NCBI RefSeq assembly: GCF_943193085.1
Contig: NZ_CALPCU010000008.1
Span: 23,656 to 87,655, forward strand
From: Vermiculatibacterium agrestimuris
GTDB lineage: Bacteria > Bacillota > Clostridia > Oscillospirales > Oscillospiraceae
DNA length: 64,000 nt
Direction of reading: 5' to 3'
In this document: piece after piece, positions 33,849 through 42,882 of the stretch
Layout of the letters: each line of letters begins with the position of its first letter
Position numbering within the stretch: position 1 is the first letter of the stretch
The notes under the pieces: generated by a model
What the model saw: only the letters and a program-made list of their open reading frames with translations
Told to the model about the DNA's origin: nothing
Database searches by the model: none
Position numbers and translations under genes: made by a program

Positions 33849-35018
33849 TTACAGGAATTTGACCATAAGGCCTGCAATAAACACGGACAGCAGTGTTACA
33901 GATGCAAAGCCGGAAATGACATAAGCGGTTGCCAGTCTGCTCTCAATGGCATTATACTCTTCATCATTCTGTGCTACTGCTTTAGCGATCTCGTCCACCA
34001 CAAGCTGAGTACCAGGATAGCCGATCATTTGGCACATTGCCACGCCAATGGAGAGATCCTTATCTCCCAGGATCCGCCATGCGGGGGTAAATTTGAAGAC
34101 CACAAAGATGGCGAGCATCGCCACCGCGAAAATGACCAGCACCCGGAACCCGATGGTGGGGACCACAGAGATATCAACTTTACCCAGAGAGGGGATCACA
34201 GAGGCCAGCGCCAGCCAGCTGAATACGCCATGGGCATTTCCCTTTGTCTTCTGGAAATTGGGCGGAACCAGGCCAAAGGCTCTGGCGGCGATCCCCAGCA
34301 CCATGCTCCAGATCGTAGCGCTGATACCGGTCAAAGAGCCCAGCGCAGTCGCAATGTAGGCGGCCACCGCTCCAATGGCAAGACAGACAAAGACCGTGTA
34401 GTACTTTGCATGCTTTTCATAAAAGGCGGGCTTGCGGTCTTTATCCTGCGCCCCGCTCACAACCTTGGCGGCAAGCTGATCATTTCTCATAGCCTCCACC
34501 ACTCTGTTGGCATAGCGCAGACCGCAGCGGGAGGCGGGAAGTGTGCCGAAAAACTTCTGCACGGCAAATACGAAGGCAGCCAGAGCGGCGGCCTCAGTAA
34601 ATCCATTCGCATTGGCCGCATCTTGAACGATCGTCAGCGCGGCAATACCGCCTGTAAGTACAGGGGCGGAAACCATAGCCGCCTCCTTGCTGATGATGGG
34701 GATGACCGCTATACAGGCCACCACGGCAATCAGCATACTCAGGCAGGATGCGACAACGGTACGCCACTCCCGCTTCAGTTGTCCCAGGTCTACGGTGGTG
34801 CCCATATTGAACAGCAGGAACTGGATCGAAATGGTACACATACTGGTAAGCCCGGCAGTATTGATAATGTCCGAGGGCAGGATCTTGGTCAAAAACAGCA
34901 CCAGGAAGCCCACCATGATAACAAACATGGACGAGATCTTCGCCTTGGTTATCGTGCCAATCATGTCGCCTACCGCAAAAACCAGAAGCACGATCATCAA
35001 AGCCTGAAACATTGACAT
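33849..35018 (-). CDS. Putative ion/solute transporter (GltS/ESS-like membrane protein)
   Basis: A 389-residue polytopic membrane protein with about eleven hydrophobic segments. Paired glycine-rich stretches (APVLTGGIAALTIVQDA and the C-terminal IGYPGTQLVVDEIA) recall the two re-entrant regions of glutamate:sodium symporters, but the match is only general. The gene follows an M20 amidohydrolase by 21 bases, which suggests it imports or exports an acylated or aminoacyl compound that the hydrolase processes. AGGGAGGA precedes the ATG. Confidence 0.6.
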   Translation of the reverse strand: MSMFQALMIVLLVFAVGDMIGTITKAKISSMFVIMVGFLVLFLTKILPSDIINTAGLTSMCTISIQFLLFNMGTTVDLGQLKREWRTVVASCLSMLIAVVACIAVIPIISKEAAMVSAPVLTGGIAALTIVQDAANANGFTEAAALAAFVFAVQKFFGTLPASRCGLRYANRVVEAMRNDQLAAKVVSGAQDKDRKPAFYEKHAKYYTVFVCLAIGAVAAYIATALGSLTGISATIWSMVLGIAARAFGLVPPNFQKTKGNAHGVFSWLALASVIPSLGKVDISVVPTIGFRVLVIFAVAMLAIFVVFKFTPAWRILGDKDLSIGVAMCQMIGYPGTQLVVDEIAKAVAQNDEEYNAIESRLATAYVISGFASVTLLSVFIAGLMVKFL

Positions 35019-35039
35019 TTTATTTTCCTCCCTCTTTCT

Positions 35040-36227
35040 CTATTGAGCCGCGTTATCTGTCGCTTCCAAATATGTTCCCAGCAGCATTTTCAGCCCCACC
35101 AGCATCCCCCGCTCACCAAGAACCATATCGCAGCTGTGGCGGGCCCCACCGGTGCGGGGATCGTCCTTCTCCCGGGTCCCGATGGTAAAATAGGCGCCGG
35201 GATACTCCTCCAAAATATAGGAAAAATCTTCTCCGCCCATGATATCCTGGGATTCAATGTTCTCAAAGCCCAGCTTCTCCGCTGCTTGAAGGGCAAATTT
35301 GTAATCCTCCCCCCGATTGATGACCGCCGGGTACCCAATGACGGTCTCCATCGTCACTTCACATTCATTTGCCTCGCAGATGTACTGGGCAGACTTCTTC
35401 ACCCAGCTCAAAAGCTCCTCGACCAACGTATTGTCTGTGGTACGATAGCTTCCGCCGAGTGTGACTGTGCGGCATATGACATTGGGCGACTGCTGATTGT
35501 CGGAATGGATATAGCCCACGGTCAGCGTCGAGGCAATTTGTGGATTGGTCCTTTGTGGGACGATCCGATAGATCGCCGAAACCACGTCCGCCGCAACAGT
35601 CACGGGATCTACCGCACGGTGAGGAAACCCACTGTGACCGCCCCGCCCGGTGATGGTGAGCTCATAAGAGCCAATTGCGGCAGAGCGTGCCCCAGGCTGT
35701 ATATTCACCTGTCCCACATCCATATTAGTTCTGATATGCAGGGCAAATACATGATCCACACCATCCAGCGCGCCATCCTCCATCAGCATGCGGGCGCCGC
35801 CCGGAAGCCCCTCCTCCGCCTGCTCAAAGACAAAGCGGATCTCACCCCGGATCAGCTCCCGGTTTTCAGAGAATATTCTGGCAAGCGTCAATAAAATAGC
35901 GGTGTGCGCGTCGTGACCACAGGCATGCATCACCTTAGGCGTTTTGGAGCAAAACCGCAGGTCGTTGTTCTCCTGGATGGGCAATGCGTCGATATCCGCG
36001 CGGAAGGCAATGCAGAGGCCGGACTTTTCTCCCCGGAGCACTCCCACCGTTGAATTGCCTCTGATCCCCCCCATAAGCGGGATCTTAAACTCCTCCAGCT
36101 TTTGACGGATAAATGCCGCGGTGTTTGTTTCCTGAAAGGACAATTCCGGATGCTCATGAATATATCGGCGATATGTGATCATTTCGCTTTCCATTGGCAG
36201 CGTCAACTTGTCCACCAATTCTCTCAT
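35040..36227 (-). CDS. M20-family amidohydrolase (N-acyl amino acid hydrolase type)
   Basis: A 395-residue zinc-dependent peptidase/amidohydrolase of the IAA-amino acid hydrolase subfamily. Visible are RRYIHEHPELSFQE, ADIDALPIQE, the metal region MHACGHDAHTAILLTLA, FEQAEEGLPGGARMLMEDG (catalytic glutamate pair) and the C-terminal MGGEDFSYILEEYPGAYFTIG. The inserted dimerisation domain is present (about 180-290). AGAAGGAGA precedes the ATG. It is the first gene of an operon with the transporter; a LysR-type site lies upstream. Confidence 0.92.
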   Translation of the reverse strand: MRELVDKLTLPMESEMITYRRYIHEHPELSFQETNTAAFIRQKLEEFKIPLMGGIRGNSTVGVLRGEKSGLCIAFRADIDALPIQENNDLRFCSKTPKVMHACGHDAHTAILLTLARIFSENRELIRGEIRFVFEQAEEGLPGGARMLMEDGALDGVDHVFALHIRTNMDVGQVNIQPGARSAAIGSYELTITGRGGHSGFPHRAVDPVTVAADVVSAIYRIVPQRTNPQIASTLTVGYIHSDNQQSPNVICRTVTLGGSYRTTDNTLVEELLSWVKKSAQYICEANECEVTMETVIGYPAVINRGEDYKFALQAAEKLGFENIESQDIMGGEDFSYILEEYPGAYFTIGTREKDDPRTGGARHSCDMVLGERGMLVGLKMLLGTYLEATDNAAQ

Positions 36228-36297
36228 GGTCTTTCTCCTTCTGAACAGTGTCGTTCACGTATTTGCCCTTACCAACAGCGCGCACTGTTTTGACATG

Positions 36298-36325
36298 TCT
36301 ATATCATAACGCATAAATCACGCAA
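36298..36325 (-). promoter_or_regulatory. Candidate promoter of the M20/transporter operon
   Basis: On the minus strand TTGCGT (36325-36320) and TATAGA (36303-36298) are spaced by 16 bases. The M20 start codon lies 71 bases downstream. Confidence 0.4.
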
Positions 36326-36341
36326 AAGAAAATGCCTCTAT

Positions 36342-36356
36342 TTTATAACTTATAAA
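36342..36356. promoter_or_regulatory. Candidate LysR-type operator
   Basis: Perfect palindrome TTTATAA-C-TTATAAA containing a T-N11-A LysR box. It lies about 17 bases upstream of the candidate -35 box of the M20 operon, near position -58, where LysR-type activators usually bind. The adjacent LysR gene is the obvious partner. Confidence 0.4.
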
Positions 36357-36363
36357 CAAAAAA

Positions 36364-36395
36364 CAAGGTGCGCATCCGTATGGATACGCACCTTG
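36364..36395 (-). terminator. Terminator of the LysR gene
   Basis: Stem CAAGGTGCG / CGCACCTTG extended by an inner ATCC/GGAT, followed on the minus strand by TTTTTTG. It begins 15 bases after the LysR stop codon. Confidence 0.85.
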
Positions 36396-36410
36396 CTTTC
36401 TATCATCTTT

Positions 36411-37304
36411 TCATAGCTTATGCCGGTATAAAAGCTCTCTTTCAGCCAGATATTGATACAAATAGTTTTTAAACTGTTTTGTCGCTTGATTCATATGCGT
36501 ATCGCCGTTCCACGTCATGCACACATAACGGTATAGTCTTGCATCGGAAAGAGGACGAAGCGTGATCCCGCTCAGGTCTGTTTTTGACCAAGTGTACTGC
36601 GGCATCTGGGAAACATATCCCCAATCGCGAACCAGATTTCGCACGGCAGTCATCCCATCACAGTACGCTGTGATTTCTACGGGAAATCTCAATTGCTTTC
36701 GGTGCGTGCTGGTCGTTTGGTAAAACATACGCTTTTCGCCGATACTCACATAGGGATGTCCCTGCAGATCCTCCACCTTCAACTCCGCTTTTTGCGCCAG
36801 GGGATCGGCATCAGACATGGCAATAAATACCTCTTCCTTCAAAAGGATCTCTCTGGATCTGGACTGGACCGGATTTGAAGTGGGAAACAAAAGCAGGTCA
36901 TAATCACCAAAATTGATCCCGCTGTCATCATCCTGGAGCACACGAAATTCAATATCAGGATTTTCCTTCATAAAGCGCCCCAGCACGTCCATAAAAAGGC
37001 CAAAAATACAGCGAAGCTGAACCGTTACGATTTGCCGCTTATTGGAGTTGAGTGCTCCCACCTCGTTTTTCACATTGCGCATCATCTGCATCAACTCTTG
37101 CGCGCGCTGCTGGAGCAATTTCCCGTTTTCTGTCAGGACAAGGGCCTTTCCCCTTCGCTGGAATAACGGACAATCCAATTCCTCTTCCAGCTTTTTGATC
37201 GCTCTGGTCAACGCAGGCTGTGTAACATAGAGCACCTCTGCCGCCTTGGAAATATTTTGGAACTCCGCCACTTTGGAAAAGTACACCAGCTGTTGAAGAT
37301 CCAT
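36411..37304 (-). CDS. LysR-family transcriptional regulator
   Basis: A 297-residue LTTR. The N-terminal winged helix reads LQQLVYFSKVAEFQNISKAAE, then LYVTQPALTRAIKKLEEELDCPLFQRRGK; the linker helix and a periplasmic-binding-like effector domain follow. It lies next to, and in the same direction as, the M20/transporter operon. The likely operator upstream of that operon suggests it regulates the pair. A run of ten G residues sits seven bases before its ATG, in the ribosome-binding region. Confidence 0.93.
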   Translation of the reverse strand: MDLQQLVYFSKVAEFQNISKAAEVLYVTQPALTRAIKKLEEELDCPLFQRRGKALVLTENGKLLQQRAQELMQMMRNVKNEVGALNSNKRQIVTVQLRCIFGLFMDVLGRFMKENPDIEFRVLQDDDSGINFGDYDLLLFPTSNPVQSRSREILLKEEVFIAMSDADPLAQKAELKVEDLQGHPYVSIGEKRMFYQTTSTHRKQLRFPVEITAYCDGMTAVRNLVRDWGYVSQMPQYTWSKTDLSGITLRPLSDARLYRYVCMTWNGDTHMNQATKQFKNYLYQYLAERELLYRHKL

Positions 37305-37310
37305 CCATTT

Positions 37311-37320
37311 CCCCCCCCCC
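37311..37320 (-). repeat. G10 homopolymer tract ahead of the LysR start
   Basis: Ten consecutive C on the plus strand (G on the coding strand), six bases from the LysR start codon. It replaces a normal Shine-Dalgarno site and is long enough to slip during replication. Confidence 0.9.
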
Positions 37321-37349
37321 GCACGTTTGCCTGCTTGTCAGTACGTCCG

Positions 37350-38171
37350 CTATAAGTTCAGCACATATCGCTCTACCATCTGTCCCACCCCCGCGTCCAC
37401 GTTGGCGGGCGCCAGATACCGGGCGGCGGCCCTGGCCTCCTCCGTACCGTTTTCCATGGCGAAGGAATAGCCCGCCCAGGAGAGCATCTCCAGGTCGTTG
37501 CCCGCATCGCCGAAGGCCATGATCTCCTCCGCTCCCAGGCCTAAATGGGCAGCCAGAGCCTGGAGGGCGGCGCCCTTACTCACCCCTCCGGCGGCAAATT
37601 CCATATTCAGCTCAAAACCGTTGGAGATCTCCACCGGGCCGGTAGCCTTCACCCACGCCTCTACCCGCTCCCGCTTTTCCCGGGCTACATAGAAGAGGTT
37701 GAATTTCTCCACGTCCCGGCCGGCCAGAGCCGGAGCCAGAGCTTCGGGAAAGCATGTTCTGCTCTCAAAAAACGCAGTATAGGAACTGATGTTGTTCTCC
37801 CGCACCAAAAGCTTATCTCCGGCCCGAACATAGTTCTGCCCGTCGCAGTAGACCTCGAAGGGGATATTCTCGGCGTGGAGAAAGTCGATGATCTTCAGCG
37901 CCTGGGCGTTGGGCATAGGTCGCTGATAGATGCTCTTCCCGGCGGCTATATCCCGAACAGCGGCGCCGTTGGCCACCAGGGCGTAGTCCAGCACCCCCAG
38001 CTGCTCCGCCGCCCCGGTGAGAAGGCTCCAGGTGCGGCCGCTGGCCAAAGCCAGCTTCACACCCCTGTCGGCGGCGGCCCGGAGGGCGGCCACATTCCGG
38101 GCCGGAACCGTGACGTGGTCGGCGTCCAGAAGGGTGCCATCCATATCCATGGCGATGAGTTTGATGGACAA
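37350..38171 (-). CDS. Cof-type HAD phosphatase
   Basis: A 273-residue class IIB HAD hydrolase. Motif I is AMDMDGTLLDADH (about 7-19); motif II is LALASGRT; motif IV is IMAFGDAGNDLEMLSWAGYSFAMENG. A C2B cap lies between motifs II and III. Members dephosphorylate sugar phosphates, flavin or other small phosphates. It is the last gene of the tsaE-to-Cof run, five bases after the transketolase C-subunit gene. Confidence 0.9.
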   Translation of the reverse strand: MSIKLIAMDMDGTLLDADHVTVPARNVAALRAAADRGVKLALASGRTWSLLTGAAEQLGVLDYALVANGAAVRDIAAGKSIYQRPMPNAQALKIIDFLHAENIPFEVYCDGQNYVRAGDKLLVRENNISSYTAFFESRTCFPEALAPALAGRDVEKFNLFYVAREKRERVEAWVKATGPVEISNGFELNMEFAAGGVSKGAALQALAAHLGLGAEEIMAFGDAGNDLEMLSWAGYSFAMENGTEEARAAARYLAPANVDAGVGQMVERYVLNL

Positions 38172-38176
38172 ATCAA

Positions 38177-39127
38177 TTACCCCTTTTTCAGTTTCAGGGC
38201 CTGACGGACTTTCTCCGCAATGCCCTCCGCGGTAAGGCCGTAGTGCTCCAGCACCTGCTCGGCCTTGCCGGAGCGGCCGAAGGCGTCCGCCACACCGTGA
38301 CGCAGTACAGGCACTGGGCAGCGCTCACTGACGCAGGCGCAGACCGCCTCGCCCAGGCCGCCGACGATATTGTGCTCCTCGGTGGTGACGATGCAGCCTG
38401 TCTCTTGGGCCGCTTTGATCACCAGCTCAGTGTCCAGAGGCTTCACGGTGTGCATATCAATAACCCGGACGCTGACGCCCTCGGCGCCGAGCAGCTCGGC
38501 GGCGGCCAGAGCCTTCTGCACCATAAGTCCCACGGCAATGACGGTCACATCACTGCCCTCCCGGAGCGTGACGCCCTTGCCCAGCTCGAACCTGTAACCG
38601 GGGATAGTGTCGGTGACGGTATCCACCGCCAGCCGGCCCAGCCGGAGGTAGGCGGGGCCGTCGTAGTCCAGCAGCGCTTTGACGGCGGCGGTCATCTCTG
38701 CCCCGTCGCAGGGGCAGCATACCACCATACCGGGAAGGCTGCGCATGGTGGCAAAATCCTCACAGCACTGGTGGGTGGCGCCGTCCTCGCCCACAGACAG
38801 GCCGCCGTGGGAACCCACGATCTTCACATTCAGATGGGGGTAAGCCACGCTGTTGCGCACCTGCTCAAAGGCCCGGCCGGCGATGAACATGGCGAAGGAG
38901 TTGGCAAAGGGCTTCTTGCCGCAGGCAGCCAGGCCCGCGGCGATGCCCACCATATCACATTCCGCAATGCCCACATCGAAAAACCGCTCGGGATAGGCTT
39001 TGCCAAACCCGTTGGTCATGGTGGCGGTGGACAGGTCGGCGTCCAGCACCACCAGGTCGGGATATTCCTCCGCAAGGGCCACCAGGGCCTTGCCGTAGGC
39101 GGCTCTTGTTGCGATCTTCTCTCCCAT
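38177..39127 (-). CDS. Transketolase, C-terminal subunit
   Basis: A 316-residue protein covering the pyrimidine-binding and C-terminal domains of a split transketolase. It begins KIATRAAYGKALVALAEEYPDLVVLDADLS and has the catalytic-site FDVGIAECDMVGIAAGLA (the glutamate that activates thiamine diphosphate). It works with the N-terminal subunit encoded immediately upstream (one-base gap) in the pentose phosphate pathway. GGAGGGG precedes the ATG. Confidence 0.95.
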   Translation of the reverse strand: MGEKIATRAAYGKALVALAEEYPDLVVLDADLSTATMTNGFGKAYPERFFDVGIAECDMVGIAAGLAACGKKPFANSFAMFIAGRAFEQVRNSVAYPHLNVKIVGSHGGLSVGEDGATHQCCEDFATMRSLPGMVVCCPCDGAEMTAAVKALLDYDGPAYLRLGRLAVDTVTDTIPGYRFELGKGVTLREGSDVTVIAVGLMVQKALAAAELLGAEGVSVRVIDMHTVKPLDTELVIKAAQETGCIVTTEEHNIVGGLGEAVCACVSERCPVPVLRHGVADAFGRSGKAEQVLEHYGLTAEGIAEKVRQALKLKKG

Positions 39128-39128
39128 G

Positions 39129-41480
39129 TTACTTCCCCTCCCTTTCCAGCTTCTCGATCAGCGCGGCCAGCTCAGCGTGCGCCACTTCATACTGTTCCGC
39201 ATTGGGGGCCTTCCCGTGCCAGCCGGCGTTGTTCTCCATGAAGGAGATCCCCTTGCCCTTTACCGTCTTGGCCAGGATGACAGTGGGCATATCCTTCACC
39301 GTGGCGGCCTTGTCCAGGGCGGCGGCCACAGCTCCGATATCGTGGCCATCCACCTTGATCACGTTCCAGTTGAAGGACTCAAATTTTTTATCCAAGGGCT
39401 CGGTGGGCATCACGTCCTCAGTGGAGCCATCGATCTGGAGGCCATTGATGTCCACGATGGCGCAGAGATTGTCCAGCCGGAACTTGTAGGCTGCCATAAG
39501 GGCCTCCCACACCTGTCCCTCCTCCAGCTCGCCGTCGCCCAGAACAGCGTAGACCCGGTAGTCGGCCTTGTCCATCTTCCCCGCCAAGGCCATACCCACG
39601 GCGGCGGAGATCCCCTGGCCGAGAGAGCCGGTGGACATATCCACGCCCTTGACGTGAACCATGTCCGGGTGGCCGGAGAGGTGGCCCTTGATCGAGCGGA
39701 AGAGCTTCAGGTCTTCCTGGGGGAAGAAGCCCTTCAGCGCCAGGGCGGCATAGAGGGCGGGGCTGGTGTGGCCCTTGGAGAGCACCAGCCGGTCACGGCC
39801 GGGCGCCTTGGGATCGGCCGCGTCCACCTTCATCGTGTGGAAATAGAGGACAGTGAGGATGTCCGCCACCGACAACGAGCCGCCGATGTGGCCCGAGGCG
39901 GCGGTATACACCGCATCCAGCGCCAGAGAGCGGACTTTCGCCGCCGTCAGGGTCAGAGAATGGAGTTCTTTTGCGTCCATAAGATCACCTTTCCTATCGT
40001 ATTCGTCTAAAACGGACAGATCCAAGCCTGGGAGGCCCTGGAGCAGTTCCTTCGCTATGGCCAGAAGCGCCTGACAGCCGCCGGGGGCGTTCCCTTCCGC
40101 GTTCAGGGGCAAAAGGGGGTCGTGGAGGGACTGCCGCAGGAGCATCCAGCCCTGGGGCAGAGTGAGGCGGACGCCCTCGCAGGTAGGGGCAAGCACGATC
40201 CCCCGCGCCTGCGCCCTCTGGCGGAAGGTCTCCAGGGCGAGCCCGCCCTTCTCCTTGAAATCCTCCCCCGCCACGGGGATGCGGCGTTCCGTCTCCTCCA
40301 CTCCCGGCGGGAGCTTTTCCAGAAGGGCGGACAGGCTCCCCCGCCGGGTCAGCGCCACCACCAGCTTTACCGCCAGGTAGGCCCCGTCGTCCAGCGCATA
40401 GTTTTCCATCAGCGCCCCATGGCCGGAGGTCTCCATGGCCAGGGGGCAGTCCACTCCCTCCCCTTCCAGGCGGAGCATCTCATTGATGACATTCTTATAG
40501 CCCCGCTTGAACCGGCGGTGGACAAGGCCCAACTCTCCCTCCAAAAAGGCGGTGAGCCGGTCGGAGGTGACAGAGTCGGTGACAATGGTACCGCCCGGGT
40601 GGTCGGGCGCCAGAATGGCGGCGGCCAGGGCGATGATGGCGTCCCGGTTCACCTCTGTGCCGTCTGGGAGGACGGCGGACATCCGATCCACATCGGTGTC
40701 AAAGATAAGACCCAGGTGCGCGCCGCTGTCCAGCACCGCCCTTTGGATGGCGGCCATGGCGGCGGCGTCCTCCGGGTTGGGGATGTGGTTGGGGAAATGG
40801 CCGTCCGGCTCCAAAAACTGGCTTCCAGAGCAGTCACAGCCCAGGGGCTCCAACACCTCCCGGACAAAGAACCCCCCCGCGCCGTTGCCTGTATCCACTA
40901 CGATATGGAGCCCGGATAGGGGCCGCGCTCCCTTTCCCGCCCCGGCGACGATCTTGTCCCGAAGGTGGGCACAGTAGCGGTTCATCAGCGCCAGCTTTTC
41001 CGCTGTACTGGCGCCGCCTGATTCTGTGGGTAGCGCCTCGGCCAGGGTCAGAAGCGCCCTGACGTCGTCCCTATCAAACCCACCCTGCCGCGTAAAGAAC
41101 TTCATGCCGTTTCGCTCCATGGGCAGGTGGCTGGCGGTGAGCATGACAGAGCCGTCCAGGGCCGTCTCAGGAAAGACCGTGCCCATGAACATGGCGGGGG
41201 TGGAGGCAAGGCCGCAGTCAAAGGCCCTGGCTCCCTGGCCTTCGATCCCCCGAAGGGCGGCGGCTTTCAGCCTCTGGGCCGTCAGCCGGGAGTCATGGCC
41301 CACACCGATACGGAGCGAGGCGGGCGCCTTCCCCGTCTTTTCCGCCAGCCCTATCACAAAAGCGGCGGCGATGCGCTCACAGGCGGCTTCGGTGAGGGTC
41401 ACCGCGCCCCCGCCGGGGATCGCCATGGCCACACCCCGGACGTCGCTCCCATTTTGGAGCTTTTGAAGGTCGGCAGGCAT
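39129..41480 (-). CDS. Phosphohexomutase fused in frame to transketolase N-terminal subunit
   Basis: A single 783-residue open frame with two complete enzymes. Residues 1-500 are an alpha-D-phosphohexomutase: SDVRG, the phosphoserine loop MLTASHLPMERNG, the metal loop FDTDVDRMSAV, the sugar loop METSGHGALME, and the phosphate loop GWMLLRQSLHDP. From residue 501 (MDAKELHSL, ATG at 39980) it is a transketolase N-terminal subunit with GHIGGSLSVADIL and the thiamine diphosphate motif GDGELEEGQVWEA. AGGAAAGGTGATCTT lies just before that ATG, so the second enzyme probably has its own translation start. Whether a true fusion is made or a stop codon was lost by a small indel cannot be settled here. 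GGAGG precedes the first ATG. Confidence 0.85.
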   Translation of the reverse strand: MPADLQKLQNGSDVRGVAMAIPGGGAVTLTEAACERIAAAFVIGLAEKTGKAPASLRIGVGHDSRLTAQRLKAAALRGIEGQGARAFDCGLASTPAMFMGTVFPETALDGSVMLTASHLPMERNGMKFFTRQGGFDRDDVRALLTLAEALPTESGGASTAEKLALMNRYCAHLRDKIVAGAGKGARPLSGLHIVVDTGNGAGGFFVREVLEPLGCDCSGSQFLEPDGHFPNHIPNPEDAAAMAAIQRAVLDSGAHLGLIFDTDVDRMSAVLPDGTEVNRDAIIALAAAILAPDHPGGTIVTDSVTSDRLTAFLEGELGLVHRRFKRGYKNVINEMLRLEGEGVDCPLAMETSGHGALMENYALDDGAYLAVKLVVALTRRGSLSALLEKLPPGVEETERRIPVAGEDFKEKGGLALETFRQRAQARGIVLAPTCEGVRLTLPQGWMLLRQSLHDPLLPLNAEGNAPGGCQALLAIAKELLQGLPGLDLSVLDEYDRKGDLMDAKELHSLTLTAAKVRSLALDAVYTAASGHIGGSLSVADILTVLYFHTMKVDAADPKAPGRDRLVLSKGHTSPALYAALALKGFFPQEDLKLFRSIKGHLSGHPDMVHVKGVDMSTGSLGQGISAAVGMALAGKMDKADYRVYAVLGDGELEEGQVWEALMAAYKFRLDNLCAIVDINGLQIDGSTEDVMPTEPLDKKFESFNWNVIKVDGHDIGAVAAALDKAATVKDMPTVILAKTVKGKGISFMENNAGWHGKAPNAEQYEVAHAELAALIEKLEREGK

Positions 41481-41510
41481 AAAATGACCTCCTTTTGCCG
41501 GAAAATACGT

Positions 41511-42161
41511 TTATTTCGTGCCAAAGATACGGTCACCCGCATCCCCCAGACCGGGAACGATGTAACCGACTTCGTTAAGCTTCTCATCCACCGCGCCGGC
41601 GTAGATCTCCACGTCGGGGTGAGCGGCCTGAACGGCGTCGATACCGGCGGGGGCCGCCACCAGAACCATGAGCTTGATGTTCTTGCAGCCCCGCTTCTTC
41701 ATCTCCTCGATGGCGGCACAGGCACTGCCGCCGGTGGCCAGCATGGGATCCACGATCATAATGTCCCGGTCAGCGATGTCCTTGGGCATTTTGCAGAAAT
41801 AGACATGGGGCTCCAGCGTCTCCTCGTCCCGGAACATGCCGATATGTCCCACACGGGCGGAGGGGATCATCTTCAAAACGCCGTCCACCAGGCCCAGGCC
41901 GGCCCGGAGTATGGGCACCACGGCGATCTTCTTACCCGCCAGAGCGGGCTGCATGGTCTTACAGATGGGGGTCTCGATCTCCTTGGTGGTCAGGGGCAGG
42001 TCACGGGTGGCCTCATAGGTGATGAGCATGCCCACCTCCCCCACCAGCTCCCGGAAATCCTTGACGCTGGTCTCCTTCTTGCGCATGATGGTCAGCTTAT
42101 GGGCCACCAGAGGGTGATCCATGATATGGACTTTGCTGTTTCCTTCGTACATCGCTGTCAT
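41511..42161 (-). CDS. upp: Uracil phosphoribosyltransferase
   Basis: A 216-residue salvage enzyme making UMP from uracil and PRPP. It shows VHIMDHPLVAHKLTIMRKK near the N-terminus, PILRAGLGLVDGV and the PRPP-binding IMIVDPMLATGGSACAAI. The start at 42161 overlaps the tsaB stop as ATGA; a second ATG three codons on is possible. In many relatives rimI follows tsaB; here upp takes that place. Confidence 0.96.
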   Translation of the reverse strand: MTAMYEGNSKVHIMDHPLVAHKLTIMRKKETSVKDFRELVGEVGMLITYEATRDLPLTTKEIETPICKTMQPALAGKKIAVVPILRAGLGLVDGVLKMIPSARVGHIGMFRDEETLEPHVYFCKMPKDIADRDIMIVDPMLATGGSACAAIEEMKKRGCKNIKLMVLVAAPAGIDAVQAAHPDVEIYAGAVDEKLNEVGYIVPGLGDAGDRIFGTK

Positions 42162-42880
42162 TCCCCTTCCATCGTATTGTTTGATTTTTCTCGCTCCAAC
42201 CGCTCCCGTTCAGCCTGTGAGAGGCGGTGGTAGTTGGGCGTCAGTTGATTGGCGGTGGTCAGTTCCCCCGCCTGCGCCTGCCGCAGGGCGGCCCGGGCCA
42301 CGCCCCAGGCGCTCTGGAAGCGCAGGTTGGGAGGCGGCATACGGACTTCCAGGCCCATCTGTGTCAAAGCCTCATAACACAGGGCCGCGCCGTCCCCCAC
42401 CAGAAGGACAGGCCGCGTACTCTCTCTCAGCTCCGTCGAGAGTTCCTCCAGAGAGATGGCCCGGTCGGGGGTCAAGCGGACGACGATCTCCCCATCGGAG
42501 ACAAACCGGGCGTTATAGACCTGGCTTCTCCGGGCGTCCATCACGCAGCAAAGCTCTCCCGGCCAGAGGGCCAGGCCCCAGGCCATAGCCTCCAGGGTGG
42601 AGACCCCGGCGCAGGGCTTGTCCAGCGCCCAGGCCAGGCCCTTGCAGGCGGAGACCCCGATGCGAAGGCCGGTAAAGGAACCGGGGCCGGCAGCCACGGC
42701 GAAGACGTCTACGTCCTCCAGCCCCGCCCCGCAGTTTTTCAGCAGCTCCTGGGCCATGGGCAGAAGCGTCTTGGAGTGGGTCAGGCCGCTGTTCTCATAG
42801 GACTGGGCAATGAGGCGGTCATCCTCGGCAAGGCATACTGAGCAGGCCACAGCAGAGGATTCCAGGGCTAAGATCTTCAT
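42158..42880 (-). CDS. tsaB: tRNA threonylcarbamoyladenosine biosynthesis protein TsaB
   Basis: A 240-residue ASKHA-fold protein. It opens MKILALESSAVACSVCL and has AVAAGPGSFTGLRIGVSACKGLAWAL (the TsaB signature). With TsaD and TsaE it makes t6A37 in tRNAs reading ANN codons. It follows tsaE by two bases and overlaps upp by four. Confidence 0.95.
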   Translation of the reverse strand: MKILALESSAVACSVCLAEDDRLIAQSYENSGLTHSKTLLPMAQELLKNCGAGLEDVDVFAVAAGPGSFTGLRIGVSACKGLAWALDKPCAGVSTLEAMAWGLALWPGELCCVMDARRSQVYNARFVSDGEIVVRLTPDRAISLEELSTELRESTRPVLLVGDGAALCYEALTQMGLEVRMPPPNLRFQSAWGVARAALRQAQAGELTTANQLTPNYHRLSQAERERLEREKSNNTMEGE

Positions 42881-42882
42881 CG

